64,000 nucleotides of DNA from Podaxis mareebaensis (Eukaryota > Basidiomycota > Agaricomycetes > Agaricales > Agaricaceae), in the NCBI GenBank assembly GCA_018524725.1, contig JAEUWP010000178.1, positions 62,001 to 126,000 on the forward strand. The letters run 5' to 3'. The notes beneath the pieces were generated by a model, which saw only the letters and a program-made list of their open reading frames with translations, did not search any database and was not told where the DNA came from. The position numbers and the translations under genes were made by a program. Below are positions 12,901-25,960 of the stretch, piece by piece; positions within the stretch are counted from its first letter, which is position 1; every line of letters begins with the position of its first letter.

Positions 12901-15643
12901 GCCTAGAGGACCTCGTGGATACCTATAGATTCCAGTCATATGCTTCTCTTCCCTGCTCTAGATCTGTGGGTAGTGGCGTCGATGATCACTGTAGGGGGCG
13001 TCCCTCCCGCACTAGAACTCTGAACCTGTCACTATCTGGAAGGTTCGGAGCCATTAAGCAACTTCGGCCCCCACTGACTATGATTCCCAGTGTTGGTTTC
13101 ACCATCCCACTCCGTACCCACTGATCGACCCTTGCCCAGGTTGTATCGATGCCAAGAATAGAACGGCCGCTCCGATACACCCCCTGTGCGAGGAACACTT
13201 TACAGGATGCGCCTTGGCTTCAACTTAAGCCTCATATATCATACTCACTTCCGCTTCACCTTCCCCTGAGGGCCTATATGAAATAAATAGCTTAGCGAGC
13301 GAATATGGCATCCTACCTACTGTTTTCTGCTAACTCGGATACGAGGAGTGATCAAGCCCGAAACCGCGTCAAGAAAAAACCTTTACACCCCAGTCCCTGC
13401 TTCGCACCATTCAGGACGTCAACGGACACCACGCGAGTGGGACTCCGCAAAGGCATTAGTGTGAGCCGGAGCAAGTGTTTATTGAAAGACATGGTACTCG
13501 AGAACAATCACCGGCTTCTCGACCTCTGAAGCGATTTCGCTGGTATCTTTGGGGTGCCGAGTGAGACCAGCTTCCTCGGACGTTGGAAACTACCGTGGGG
13601 ACGGAGTACAATGCCCGAGACACGTGTTGTGGGTCGACTGCTGGTGCGATATGTGATTTCTCAGGATACTGGAGCGGTCTGGGACGGTGACGACTGAGCT
13701 TGCGATCTATGGAGTATTACGAGCGTTCTTCCGTGCAAAAAAATTGCGCGCCATCATTTCCATGTCCCCCCGCAAGCGGCCGATCGATTTTGAATCGCTT
13801 CCAAGTCATTTCATTGTTCTTAGCGCAAGTTTTACGTGAAAATTAGTAGCCGGAAATCAGTTGTTACAGGGCACTACTGTTCCGAGATGAACATCCTTGA
13901 AAGGGCGAGAGGGAGCATTAAACTGCCGGTCATGAACGCGGGAATAATGGAAATGAGGGTGTAGTTTTATTATGTTCGTCGACGCATCTGCAGAGTTCGA
14001 CGGAGTGGAGTATGTAGCCAAAAAGACATTGGCACAAACGACGTTCCCCTGGGTTCTCGTCTTCTGAACAATTAGCAGCGCTGAGCTCAGCGAGAAATTT
14101 GATGGAGGATTGGGCATGACATGTTGACAATCAAGCTTGTTCGAAATTTGGGTTCTATGAAAAATTTCTTAGACGAGATTTCACTAAGTTGTAATCCGAC
14201 GCGGTGGGGCACTGGAAGACTTCCACCCACGACGTTGGTGCGATGAAGGCGATAGAAGGGCCAAATTTTACCGCATGGCAAATTCGCGTTGACATCATCG
14301 GTCCTTGCAAGAGTCTGTGTTTCAGATGATGCGCCCCCCTTAACTCGAACCGCACAAGCGCCTCCCAGCGCATTCTCCGTTGCCCAAATCCAACGAGTCT
14401 CCCACACTTGGAGCCACTGGGCAGATACCACGGCTCTGGACAATTGGACACCTGGCTGACCGCCCATCACATACGCCATCAAGAAGCTGGCCTCATGGCT
14501 GATAAGGAAATCAAAATACCCGATTTTTCCGTACCGCCCGTCCCGGCTAATCGGGTAAGACGAGGGTGGGAGAGAAGACGAGAGAAGCCACCCTAAATCA
14601 GCACTCGAGGTCATCAGACTCAGGGTCCGTGTGATCTTGGGCGCCCTCTTCCCCATCCTGATTGGCTCGACCCTCTCGAGGCAATCCGGGATTCCCGATA
14701 AAGCTAATAGACGTGATGTAAGATTGTGCGATTACCAGATTAATCCAACACCCTTGGCCCATTTCGGGGTTCTGGCCCATGGTGGCGTTGAAGAGGCTGT
14801 GTTGAGATCGAGGGATGCAAAAGAACAATGGACGATGACGCTTTTGTCATGGAGATGGGGTTTTCACGGCACCGAACCCCACAACGTATCCTACTTTGGA
14901 TTTATTAGGATTCCATTGTCGATCCGCCCCCCCTTCCCGCGCCTATTTTCTTGCACCTTGACACCTGACGATATGTTTTGCCCTCCGGACTTACGTCGGA
15001 GAAATTACTGAAGGGGCCGGTGGGACGCAGAACGCGCTCTCGACAATCAGTCATGGACCATTTATGGACACAGCATTTGGTCAAATCCAGTCTTATTAAG
15101 TAGCTCTACCCAGCAATCATTGTCAGTGTTTGATATGTACCAGGAGTCAGATTTGAGGAATAAGCTATCACGAAGCCCTCATCAGGTGATTCTCCATCAT
15201 ACATATCTATCAGTGTTCGTCATACACATGCTGTTCTCATGCGTCAACAACAAAGGCTGTTGTGAAGTTCCATAAATGTCGCGAGATTATGACATGTGGA
15301 CCAAACTGCATTCGCACAGGTGGAATTCACATGCTTGCGATCTCAAAAACCACACACTTCCAGTGAATCTGCTCCGGCAAACGCGGTATGTGATAAAGAC
15401 GACTTGTCAAGAACGTGTCAACGTGTTGCAAATATTATGTTTACGAGATACACAAATACAGATAAAGGTGGTATCAACTAATCCATGCCAACAGATTGAT
15501 ACACAAGCCAGCAGTGCTTAGCAGGCAAAATGGACATGCAGAATAATTAACGTGAGAGGTCAACAACCTTAAAAAAGCAGAGCAAGAAGGATGGGAGTCA
15601 ATGTTCTATGCGTCTGTAGCTGAATCAAAGGCTGAAGAGGTGT
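9993..15643. other. Gene-poor region of about 5.6 kb
   Basis: The first 300 bases or so are the CT-rich 3' region of the MADS-box gene. The remainder has scattered short frames only, the longest being 14087-14656 on the minus strand (189 codons) without any family motif. A small cluster of AAACCC-like words lies near 11610-11770. No terminal repeats, tRNA or rRNA could be recognised. It may be eroded transposon or simply noncoding DNA. Confidence 0.45.
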
Positions 15644-18600
15644 TTAACTCGAAAATGATTGGGAAATATTCGATATATCGACACCGTTGTAAGTCTTGGC
15701 CGCCTGATTGGGTGAATTAGGGTCATATGATTTCCATGCGACGTATACTCTGATCGCCCGGCTCAGCCTCTTGTGAGGTGGCAGGCTTGATGGGCTGAAC
15801 GGAATCGGTGTAGGCGGCGAAAGGTCCTCCTTCGAAGACGACCGTTTTCCATTCAGGTCGCTCGTGCTGCTAGTTGTGCCATTCTGAGTTCCGGGCGTAG
15901 GTGTGGAGAGCAAGTCACCGTTGGAATGCTTGGGTTGAGGCTCATGCAAAGTCGGACGCGAGGTGTTTGTGCCATGGCCGTCTCCGTTCTTTCGGTGATG
16001 GTGTGCAAGATATCGGGCTCTCTTCTCTTGCTTTGCTACCCACTTGTCCCACTTCTTGCAAGCCTCATCGAAGGTTTTCCGCCGGAGGTCCCGAGGTGAT
16101 GCGAAGACATGCCAATTCACATGTTCCTGTAGTGCATAATCCACGGAGGCCTGATCTTGCATATCCCTGCATAAACGAATAAGTATAATCAGCATCGATG
16201 CACCACATAAATCAGAACCTACAGCTCGAAATTTGACAGCAGCATCTCGAAGTCATCTCTGGTCATGTCTGCAATCCCGTTCATAATCGAGTCTGTCGAG
16301 TCCATACTTGTCGTCGAGTTCAGACTTGTGTCACTCTTCATTGGTCTGATCAGACCCCCAGGACCGAGTGCATGTGAGCCGTTCCCGTTCGCGCTCCTCC
16401 TCTTTGCAAGTTCTTCCTGGTACTGCTCAACCCATTCCCACATAGGCTCCGAACATCCTAGGATATCCATTGCACGCAAGTATAGGTGCATATTCAACGT
16501 CTTCAGGTCGATATTGAGCGTTGTATTTGGCAACTTTGACATCCGCATTGGGCCGGAGGTTTTTTTGTCAGAGTTCCGTCTCTGTGTATGGGACACGGGA
16601 GAGAGGGCATATCCACGCGAGCCGTCGAGAGTAACATAGGGTGATTGACGACGGATAAGGTCCGGGAACGACAGGACTCGAAGGTCAGCTTGTTCCTCTT
16701 CGGTCGGCTTTCCAAGTGTACAACGATAACGCGAACGAGATGATTCTGTCACCCCAGGCAGATTCTTGGGTATCTTTGCCTTAGGCGGTTTAGATCGAAT
16801 AGCATCGCGTGCCTCCTCATCATTCGAAGAGAACTCATCCGAGCTCTCGGACTCGGTCTCGGAATCCGTAACATATCGCGATTCAGAATGCAATAAAGCC
16901 GTTGGGGGGAAGGTGTATAACAGAGGTGGATGAGTCCGAATATCTGAAAGCAATCCTGATTAGACTATGGCACAGCCTCCCCTGGCGTTAACAACTCACC
17001 AACAAAGTGGTATTCCAGATAGTTCTGAATGATTGATAATGGTGAAATATTGATAAATCTTGACGAAAGCATTTCCGAATAAATAACTTCGAGAATCGCA
17101 TGGTCCCTCGGGTTCCTAGGTGCCTTGTACGTTCGCAACAGATACGGTTCTTGCTTGGTCGCGCGCTTGTTTGGCACGGATGTACTTTCGACCGAGGCCT
17201 GACTTTGGACTCCGTGGGAAGAAGTCCGACTGCGTAATCCATGCGGGTGTGTGTCGTTGGCAGGAACGACCATGCCTGATGACCTCCGTCTCGGGGGTGC
17301 AAATTCCTCTCCCGGAGAAGGAATGTGATGTCCCAAGGAGTTCAACAATGAAACTGCAGAGCTTGCAAACGTACTGTTGCCTTGAGGGCTTGATGGTGTC
17401 TTGACAGACAGAGTAGGTCTGGCGGTTGAGCGGGAATGTGGGGGGACGAAAGATATGGGTTCAGGTTTATTAGGGCGTTTATCTGGACCGGACGATGCTC
17501 CAGAAACAGTCTGAGGTACAGGAAGTTGTGCAATCCGATCGTGACTGCGATCATGCTCGGTGAAAGTGACATGCTTTGCGTATTCGGATGCGGGAGCCGA
17601 CAGTTCGGATGGCGAGGGGGTAGGGAAGAATGAAGTCTGACCGGTGGTGGGGGTTGCAAGAGATCTGTTCGTGTCACCACTGTGTGTGCTTACAGGAGTG
17701 TTGCTGTCGACAGTCGCGCTGTGGGAGATTGGTTGGCCATTCGGTAAACTGTTAGTAGCTGGGCCTCGGCTGGATGGTAGGGATAATTCCGTTTCCAATG
17801 CCATCACCATATCCGGGGGCATTTCGTTGCTATCATTGGGTTTGCCAGGGAAAAACAAGTCTTCCTCAATCAGCTGAGCGACCGAGGATCCCGATGTCAG
17901 CAAAACAAAGGGATCAAAAGTAAAATGGGAACAGATCTTACCTCGAAGGCACCTCCCGATTTGAGTACGCGTTTACATTCCTCAAATAGCGCGTCCCACT
18001 GTACATAAGTCAATCAGCGATTGGGTCTGTAGATGACAGATGGCCGCTGTTTACACACCTTATTTTCTGGAACGCCGAGCCCCACCCTTTTGATATGTCT
18101 AGGGATGTCGCATTAAATGCGCTGCCTCAATCGCCACGTCGGATGATTATACGTACATGTAATCGAATTGCTCATCTTCAAAAGGCAGACCGTTGAGGCT
18201 TAAAATATCGTTGGATTAGACTACATAATAGATAATAAACTACTGAAACTCACAAGTTATCATGTACCCAATGTATCCTCTCCTTTAAGTCTCGATCTCC
18301 AAGCGTGTTAAAGTCAGGTTGTGTGGGAACTAGATCTATACCTATAACATTGTCACATTAACACAATACAACACAGATGATGCGCGATCACATACCCCAG
18401 AAATGGCATTCCTATAAATCTTCATGAATGATAGTTCCTCTCAGGGTGACGGACTGCTCACCTTCCAGACCCCCGCAACATGAGCTATCCATGCACCGGT
18501 GCCTATCACACTTCTCAATACTCCATATGAATAAATCGCAGCATGCTCGGGCTCACCACATCCAATGTCTAACCTAAAAGGAAGTCAGAACCATGGTAAC

Positions 18601-20840
18601 TAGGTCAGGTGGGTCGAATGATAACTCACACTGCTTTTGGAGGCGTTTCAAAAACATGCCATGTCCAGCTATTACATATCTGATGGCAGAGGATTATCTC
18701 CCATACATCGCTGGTGGAAATAAAGTAAGAATCGGAGTAAAGCCAGAAATAGAGTGATATCCGTATATGCCAAGGAAAGGTGTCCGGACATAAGTGGTAA
18801 CAAACACATCATATGGTCAGGTACCTACGCCTTTGGGCGATGGCACTGATGGCGACAACGGCACGAGTTGGTAAAGGTGAAATACACTCACAGATCCTGT
18901 GCTCTAGGGTCGTAACACCGCGGGTATGGTGCAGCCTTCTCGTCGTAGGCGTGGTGGATCTTTCCGGGAGTAACCCCACCGCCTTGTTGGTGATAGCCTT
19001 TGCCCTTGAGGATGAACTCTTTGTCGTGTGCGTCTTTGAAGTATCGCAGCTGGCGTAAAATTGTCCGGTCGACCGTCGAAAAGTTGAAGTGTTGTTTCGC
19101 CGGTGGTTCAGACTTGGTGGGTTTCATCAACACAGGAGCAAGAGGAGCGACTGGCGCAGGTAGTGCGCCGGTGGAAGAAGCAGACACCTTGACCACAAAC
19201 CGTGGTGTTGAAGGAGACTCGGGGATTCCAGAATGAACATAGCGAGGTATTTCGTCGCTAATGTCACTGGGTTGATCACGCGGTCGTGGGGGGATGTGTT
19301 GCACAGGTGAATGTTGTTGGTGCTTTGACGGTGGATGTGAACCGCTCGGGTGCCGGCTTTTGGACGATTTGCCTCCATGTCTACGCCCACGAACAAATGG
19401 GAGGTCAGATAGCGTCTTGCCACTACTAGAAGAGAATGGGTTGCCCTACAGATGAAAGAAATGCATGTTATCGTCAGTAATGTTCCAAAGGATGTCGGAG
19501 GTGGTTACGAGGTAAATGGAAAAAGTGCAACTCCCTTCTAAGGAAGGAGAAACCAAATTTGCAAAACCGACTTAGCAATGGCAAACAATGACCAAATGCC
19601 GCGAACCACGCCGAGGGATGGATCAAATTCGTGAAGCGCCTAATCTTCTAGGGCTCGTCATATCAGATTAACTTCCACTCACCGAACGGGAACCCTTTTT
19701 CTTAACAGTGCCACCTCCATTAACCTGGGGACCTTCCGACATCTCTTTCATTACGGTCTCAGTCGGCGGTGGCGTGGACGGTGCCGGATGCAGCTCCCAA
19801 GGAGTGACTTCCTCAACTTGCGCCAGCGTCAAAGATGACCGCAATTGAGTTGACATCGATTCCTTCATCTCGTCGCCATCATCTAGCGTCGGACTGGATC
19901 CTGGGGCCGGTTCGAGTTCCCAGGGCGTGACATCTTCCGTGGGCCCAGTTTTTTGAACCTTGTGTTCTTGGGAAGATGCACCCGAAACGTGCGAATGTTG
20001 TATTGAAGGAGGCCCGGTGGATGATCGGGCGTGACTATGTTGTGGCCTCGCCGAATCATAGGAGACAAATGTCGATGTTTCATCTACAGAGGCGAGTTGG
20101 GATGGAGTCCGCGGCGTAGATTTCACTATATTCTGCTGGGGGGGCGGAACAAGCTCCCAAGGAGTGACATCCTCCACAAACCCCGTAGTTGTCATTGGCG
20201 GTAAACTGGTGGAAGGGACCGTCTGCTCCGGAATTGTCTGGTTTGGAAGATGGTATTTGGTATTTTTTTCGGGTATAGGAGGATATAGCTCCCATGGCGT
20301 AACATCTTCTACCAGTCCTGTTGCAGTCGAGGAAGAGCGTGACCGTAGAGAAGGCTGATGTGCGGACTTGACTGATGGTGGCCGTGATTTGATGGACGAC
20401 GGCTTGGATTTTTGAGTGGGCGTCGGCGCTCTTGCAAATTCGCCATCAGTCGGACTTGCAAGCGTCCGTTCGAAGGCGTTGGATTGGAACTCCCAAGGAG
20501 TCACCTCCTCCCGCGAACTCGCAGTCGAAGGTCGGCTCGAAGGTCTCCGCGGCACGGGAGGTGGGCTATCGGGCATAGCTGATGGAGAACAGGGACTCTG
20601 ACTAAGTCGAGGTGTGAAAGCGGGTGATGGTAAGGAAGGAGGTATCGGGGTGAGCGTATTTTGTAGGCTAAATGCCGAGGGTCGTTTTTTCAAAGGCATA
20701 ACACTCGCGCTAGACGTCCTACGTGTGGAGGTAAAGGCTTCTTTAGAAGAAGCCTGGGGAGGGGTCGAGTTGGTCCTTTGAAAGGTGGGACGAGGGGGCT
20801 CGGCGTCGGGAGAACCATTGGGAAAAGGGTGGGAGGCCAT
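15644..20840 (-). CDS. Large SAM-dependent methyltransferase with VTPWE repeats
   Basis: A multi-exon protein well over 1,000 residues. Exon 1 (20840-19683) is disordered and carries five copies of an E[DE]VTPWE motif. Exon 2 (19445-18892) is also largely disordered. A class I Rossmann methyltransferase follows: AVLDIGCGTGAWIAHVAG (SAM-binding motif I), FWGIDLVP with the acidic ribose-binding residue, LPFEDEQFDYMHIKRVG, and WDALFEECKRVLKSGGAFEL (motif III region). This core is split into very short exons: 18573-18557 is 17 nt, 18502-18462 is 41 nt and 18411-18396 is 16 nt. A long Ser/Pro-rich C-terminal region follows, with conserved-looking blocks such as MWEWVEQYQEEL and WHVFASPRDLRRKTF. 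Stop is at 15644. The substrate is unknown; a LaeA-like regulatory role is conceivable but not shown. Confidence 0.85.
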
Positions 20841-21252
20841 TGGCAGAAGATAGATCTAGAAGCAATAATAGGAGGCTAGATGGCGTGAGTGGTGGAGTTA
20901 GATTAAATAATCGAAAAGCAAAGGAGGAGCACAAGGAGTTGGTGAGCGACGGCCGAGTTGCGCCTCGGCGGGTGTGGTGTGGGCTAGAAAGACATCCAAG
21001 TGTGGGATGGATGTTGAGCCATCATTCTCGTCTCTCTCGGGTATCCCTCGGCTCCACCATATTCTCACTCTCTTCGTCTCTCTCCCACGGCCTATGAGAG
21101 GGTCTCTTTCGACGATCACCAGAATTTGGATTTGGCTTTGTTCATTGAGCTCCTCTGCGAAATGTAAATTGTTGCATAAACTTCATTATACCTGCAACGC
21201 ATAGATGATGATCATCCAATGGGGGGATACATGTCACGATAAAAATCAGCCT

Positions 21253-23075
21253 TCAATTAAAATCACCTTCTGCCTCCAAACCATACACCAGTCCTAATGC
21301 GACGCGCGCTGCCGCTTTCCGCCGCTCGTCTTCATTTTCCATCCCGGAAATCTCCTCTTTCATTTGTTGAAGTGCTCCGAGCACTCGGGATAGATCGAAT
21401 GGTGCTAGGTCATATTCATCATCCCCTTCGAACTCGGCTTTGCCATTGCTGGACTTTGGTTCGGCGCTCTGAGTTATTTGGGAACTTTCTGTCGGCCGCA
21501 AATTGCCTTTCTTCCCGAAGATCCTGGACGATGTTTCTAAGATTTCTTCTTGTGTAGGCAGATCCTCGTCCTCTTCATCGGAGATCACGTTCATCGTCTC
21601 TTTGCTCCCCTCGCTCTCCCCAAAGTCAGAAACGGAACCCAAAGAGTTGTATGACCTCAATCCATCCAATGGTTTGAGGCCATCCTGATCCTCAGCTTCA
21701 TCCCCTGCTGGCGTTGACCGACCAGACCCTTGCTCAAAGCCTTGCGTTTCAATCGCAGGGGCAGAGACAAAAACTGTGAAATCATCATCAAACTTTGCCG
21801 GGTTTGTCGGTGGCGACATCGATGATCCTGTCCGCCCGTCATGCTTTTCCTGCGAAGAAGCAGAGGAAATTTTGCCGAAGAACCCCTCATCAACCTCGGT
21901 CGGGGACGTAATCATTATATCCGAACGCACTGCCATCCTCCACGGATCCTCGCCATCGCTGTCGTGCACGTCAGTTTCCAACCACCTTGCAAGCTCCTCC
22001 ATTTCACCCTGCATGCGCTTAGCTCTTGCGGAAAGCTGAGAGCTTGAACTCGCCACCAGGTCATCCACCAGAGATAAGCTGTGATCCTGCGACCCTCCCA
22101 TCCCCCATTCAAATAGGCTAGGGTCACGTTGCGCTCGTGCCTTCCCATATTTTGTGCCTTTCTCTCGTGCTTTCATCGACGGCCACATGACCGTACTCAA
22201 GGCATCGAGAACACGAGGAAGGTTTGGAATGCCTATAATCAGGTGGTTCGGTGGATTGGCATTGGATGTTCAACGGGAGAAACATCAGTAACTCACTATC
22301 AGATCCATCCTCTTCCTTATATTGTCTTTCCCCCCGTTGATCAGCCACATCCCGCGTCGCGTCGATGTACTCGAACCCGAAACCCGACACAAACCCATCA
22401 ATCGCCGCGTTATCCTCTCGGCTTTCTTCAGCATCCATAGGTTCGGCTGGTACTTCGTCGGGTAATGATTTCACTCTCACAGCTAATGACACTTCTGGTT
22501 CCTGTCCGTTCAGATCATGGGAAAGCCGTTCGATATGATGTTTGTATGCCTGAAAATGGTGCATATATGAGCTCAGTGAAAGGCGTATATCATGACAACA
22601 AAGATTGAATGAATGACTTACTTCATTACTTCCCCAGACGAAGATCACTGCAGGTACATTCTGTAGCAGATATGGTGCCAAGCCACGCATCGGATGTACG
22701 GCGAAATGCACATCTGCAGAATAATACTTGTTCTCGATTGTCCAGGGTATCTTGGCTAGATCTGGGGAAAGTACGTTCTTGCTCCCCTCGCCAACATTAC
22801 GAGCTTCCTCCGCGGTCGAAGCGGCTGCTTGGCCCAACTTCTGAAGGCCTGTATGTACGAACGAATTCCACAGAGCGCAGAAAAGGACCGCCCACGACAG
22901 CAAGGAGCATTGAAAGTGAACCTTGAGGCACACATCATTTGTCGGGAGATAACATACGACTGATGAGTGCTAATGCTTGTGAAGATGAGGGCGAAACTAC
23001 AAGAATGCGGCACGAGATATTCGAGGTTGCAAGGTCAGTGGCGTCGATGCCTATGGGCATCTGTGGTGTGGACAT
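21253..23075 (-). CDS. Alpha/gamma-adaptin-binding protein p34 (AAGAB/Irc6-like)
   Basis: Four exons (23075-22958, 22848-22622, 22549-22297, 22232-21253) join in frame to 525 residues. The N-terminal half is the small-GTPase-like domain of the p34 family: CRILVVSPSSSQAL at the start, then VHPMRGLAPYLLQNVPAVIFVWG, and later FVSGFGFEYIDAT, the FEYI/V block typical of the family. The C-terminus has the helical block VLGALQQMKEEISGMENEDE, then RRKAAARVALGLVYGLE. Human AAGAB is a chaperone for AP1/AP2 adaptor assembly and yeast Irc6 acts in clathrin traffic, so a cytosolic role in clathrin-adaptor biogenesis is expected. The acidic linker between the halves is longer than in the animal protein. 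An AT-rich stretch GATATATATACC lies about 85 bp upstream (23157-23168). Confidence 0.8.
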
Positions 23076-25004
23076 GATCGAGGTTGTTCAGATAGGATGA
23101 AGCAGGTGAAGGTTTGGGAGGTATTGGATTCTTTGTTCACGGTGGTCACACCCTGAGATATATATACCACTGATCCCCACATACTAAGTCATACTACCTC
23201 TTTGGGCTCCTCTCTCAGCGGTCAGGAACCGCATAATTTCAACCGTCGATGTGGATACCTAACCCAACACTATGTCCGACAAGTATTTTAGCCTTTCGGT
23301 GAACCAGTGGGTGACATTAAACTCGAAATCACCAACCATCGCAAGCCCTAGCATACGCTGCGGCTTATACTTCTCAATCAACTCGAAGAAGACATCTCCT
23401 GCAGCGATAGCCTGCAGATTCGGGCTTCTTGCCTCAGAACCCGCGCTGGGCGCTTGAACACGTTGCCAGGCACGTTCAAAAAGCTAACAATCCAATTCCA
23501 CTAGTACCCCGGCCTACATTGTACTCTTGCAAACAGAATTAGAGCCATCCAAAACTCTGCGAATGGTTTGGCCTAACCGTTGCTACGATATTTCAGAGTT
23601 ACAATGCGACAACCCAATCTCCAAGATAAAAACCTCGTGGATGGCACAGTTTTGAGGAGGTTCTGCGGGGTTCTTACACCGCTCGTTGGTGCACCCATAC
23701 AGAGCCCTTTCCCGGAAGGTCAACTGTTTGAACCTGCAAGTATACCACACGTATGATACGCTCGAAACCTACATCAAAATCCTTCTCTTTGCGTCTAAGC
23801 AAATCTCACCATACAGAACTACGCCTGCCCTCTGTCCAAACGCCGTCCATAGACTCAAGTGGCTTTTCGATAGTTCGGAACCGTGGTCAGAACTCAATGA
23901 GCCCAACCTTGGAGAAGTTCTCATTCTTCTCATTGTTATCAGTGTTCCCTTGTCATTACTGCCGCGGCAACAAAACCAATCAATGGCATTTAAACTGACA
24001 CATTTGTAGGTCACTTCGTTCAAATAACGGACCTCCCGGTTCCAGATACACAGTGGCTCGTCTGAAACAAGGTTTGGAATTGAGGAACTTGTTGCTTTAG
24101 TTGAAGAAGTGAAAGTGATTTTTCAGGTCAAGGGCTTTAGCCCTTCTAGATAATCACAGCCGCTGGTACCAAGTTAATCTATGGCAAGGAGCTGGGAGCA
24201 AACGAACACTATATAACCAGAAACCATCTGGGGCAGGTTAATTAGGCCACTGCTTAGATAGACCATGGCAGCGGACTACGAGGGTTATGTGCCAAACAGT
24301 AACTATATGTTACAGACTCAGAACAGTTCTTAATGTAGTCGCCCGTATGCCAATATATGCTTACATTCCACTTTCCCGAGGGTTATTCTCACCTTCATTT
24401 AACAATCAATATTCGAGTAATCCATAGTCATTGGAAAGCACGGACGGATGGATTTTCGACAGACAAAATCCACGTTAGACAAGACAGAGGGCAAGAAGCT
24501 CTACCTGCAACTGAGTGGTGACGCCCATTTTTGGACTTCTACATGTCCCCTGGTTTGGTTTCAAAAGGTGTCTAGTGTCTATTAGCTGATAAGTACACCA
24601 GTCGTGTGGCAGTGGCTTAGGGGGCAGAGTGCAGGGAGTAGTGCGAGGGATAGGAGAGCAACGTTATCGGACTTTAGACAGAATTATTGGACTGTAATTA
24701 GTTTCACATTTATTATCTGGCGCTCCTATTAGTTAGGCGAGTGCGTAATCCCCTGTGGACAGGGCAGTGGTATGAGGCTTAATTATCTTGTAGATGTGTA
24801 CTTATAGTTACCATACTTTCCCTTTCTATTGTTATCTACTCTTTATCCCGGACGACTTTCCCGTTCGAACTCGACAGTCCTCCCACAATCATGAGGTTCC
24901 GGGTTACTCGACCCCACGTATATACGTAAGTGACTAGTACAAGGTGCAATGGTTGGAAACCCAGCTCCGAGCTCTGTTCGTACTCAAGAGCTTTAACCAT
25001 TGAT
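23076..25004. other. Intergenic, about 1.9 kb
   Basis: No gene could be supported. Plus-strand frames around 23272-23457 and 23686-24009 have no motif and no splicing partner. The part 24500-24900 is AT-rich and reads like transposon-derived terminal sequence, but no matching partner or target duplication was found. Confidence 0.4.
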
Positions 25005-25271
25005 ATGATGAGTGAATTTCCCCTCCCCGACGATATTCTTGTGGAGATACTTGCATATCTTTCCCCTTCGGACATCGTCTGCGCGCGACAGGTACAGATG
25101 TTTGTTTTGAAACCTCGAAAAGGCATCCTCTGACTTTGTGCGCAACGACAGGCATGTCGATGCTTGTATTATGTTTCAAAGCAACGAGTCCTCTGGCTAA
25201 TTACCCTGGCATGAGCCCAATATGCCTTCCCCACTGAAATTGACCCCGTTTCGCTAACCGCTCTTGACCTT

Positions 25272-25276
25272 GAAAA
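25272..25276. repeat. Target site duplication GAAAA, left copy
   Basis: Five bases directly left of the copia element, identical to 33257-33261 on the right. A 5-bp duplication is the normal product of Ty1/copia integrase. Confidence 0.9.
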
Positions 25277-25925
25277 TGTCGAGGGGAGAACAGTTGCTAC
25301 TACACAAGCATAGCGTCAGTGGAGAGTAAACCAGTTACTCACAATCCGAGTACGATCGAACAGGAAATTGATCGTAAATATGAGGAAATGGAGAGTCTTG
25401 AGGTGTACCAGAAAAAAGTATACCGAGTTGATGATAGTGAGGAATGTTGAGCTTCTAGTAGCTGAGAAGTCGAGTAGACGAGGAATGTAGAACTCCAGTG
25501 AAGAAAGTATGCTACTACATGAAGGTTTAAATACTGTAGAGCTATGACACTGGGTCAAGGGTGAGATACATGCATGAGTAAGTAAACATAAGGCATATGC
25601 ACGTATAACATGAAGAATGTGCATGTAAAAGATAAAATAAGAAAGAACATGACTCTACTGTATGTTACAGGAGTCATCCGCAGTCAAAGAACGTTTCTAC
25701 AAGTCATAATCCATGAGGATATGAGTAATACTAACACAGGCCGTACGTCTACGTATGTGTATAAAAGTATTAATAGAAACAGATCAATCTAAACATAGCA
25801 CGAAGCTATGGAGGGTTCCAAAAATATACAAGCTCTGTCAATGCAGAGCGTATGCATTGAGGATTCAGCATGTATTGCTGATGGCAAGTATACGCGTAAG
25901 CGTAATGCTGATTAATTCCTCAACA
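25277..25925 (-). repeat. Copia 3' LTR
   Basis: 649 bp, starting TGTCGAGGGGAG and ending CCTCAACA on the plus strand, with TG...CA ends. It differs from the other LTR at 14 positions, every one a transition at a CpG site. The minus-strand frame of about 102 codons inside it also occurs in the other LTR and is not a gene. Confidence 0.95.
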
Positions 25926-25939
25926 CTCCTCCTCACTCG
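25926..25939 (-). other. Polypurine tract of the copia element
   Basis: On the element's own strand these bases read CGAGTGAGGAGGAG immediately before the 3' LTR. The position and purine bias fit the plus-strand DNA priming site. Confidence 0.7.
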
Positions 25940-25960
25940 AAATTGTCAGAGTGTGAAGTA

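Noticed and set aside
14087..14656. 189-codon minus-strand frame
   Set aside because: No recognisable domain, mixed composition, and no splice partner on either side; left as part of the gene-poor region.
24519..24890. Possible solo LTR
   Set aside because: Starts with TGACGCCCATTTTTGG and is AT-rich, but no CA end with a matching target duplication could be found.
25316..25624. 102-codon frame in the LTR, repeated at 32647-32955
   Set aside because: Present in both LTRs because they are copies; hydrophobic but unrelated to any retrotransposon protein.
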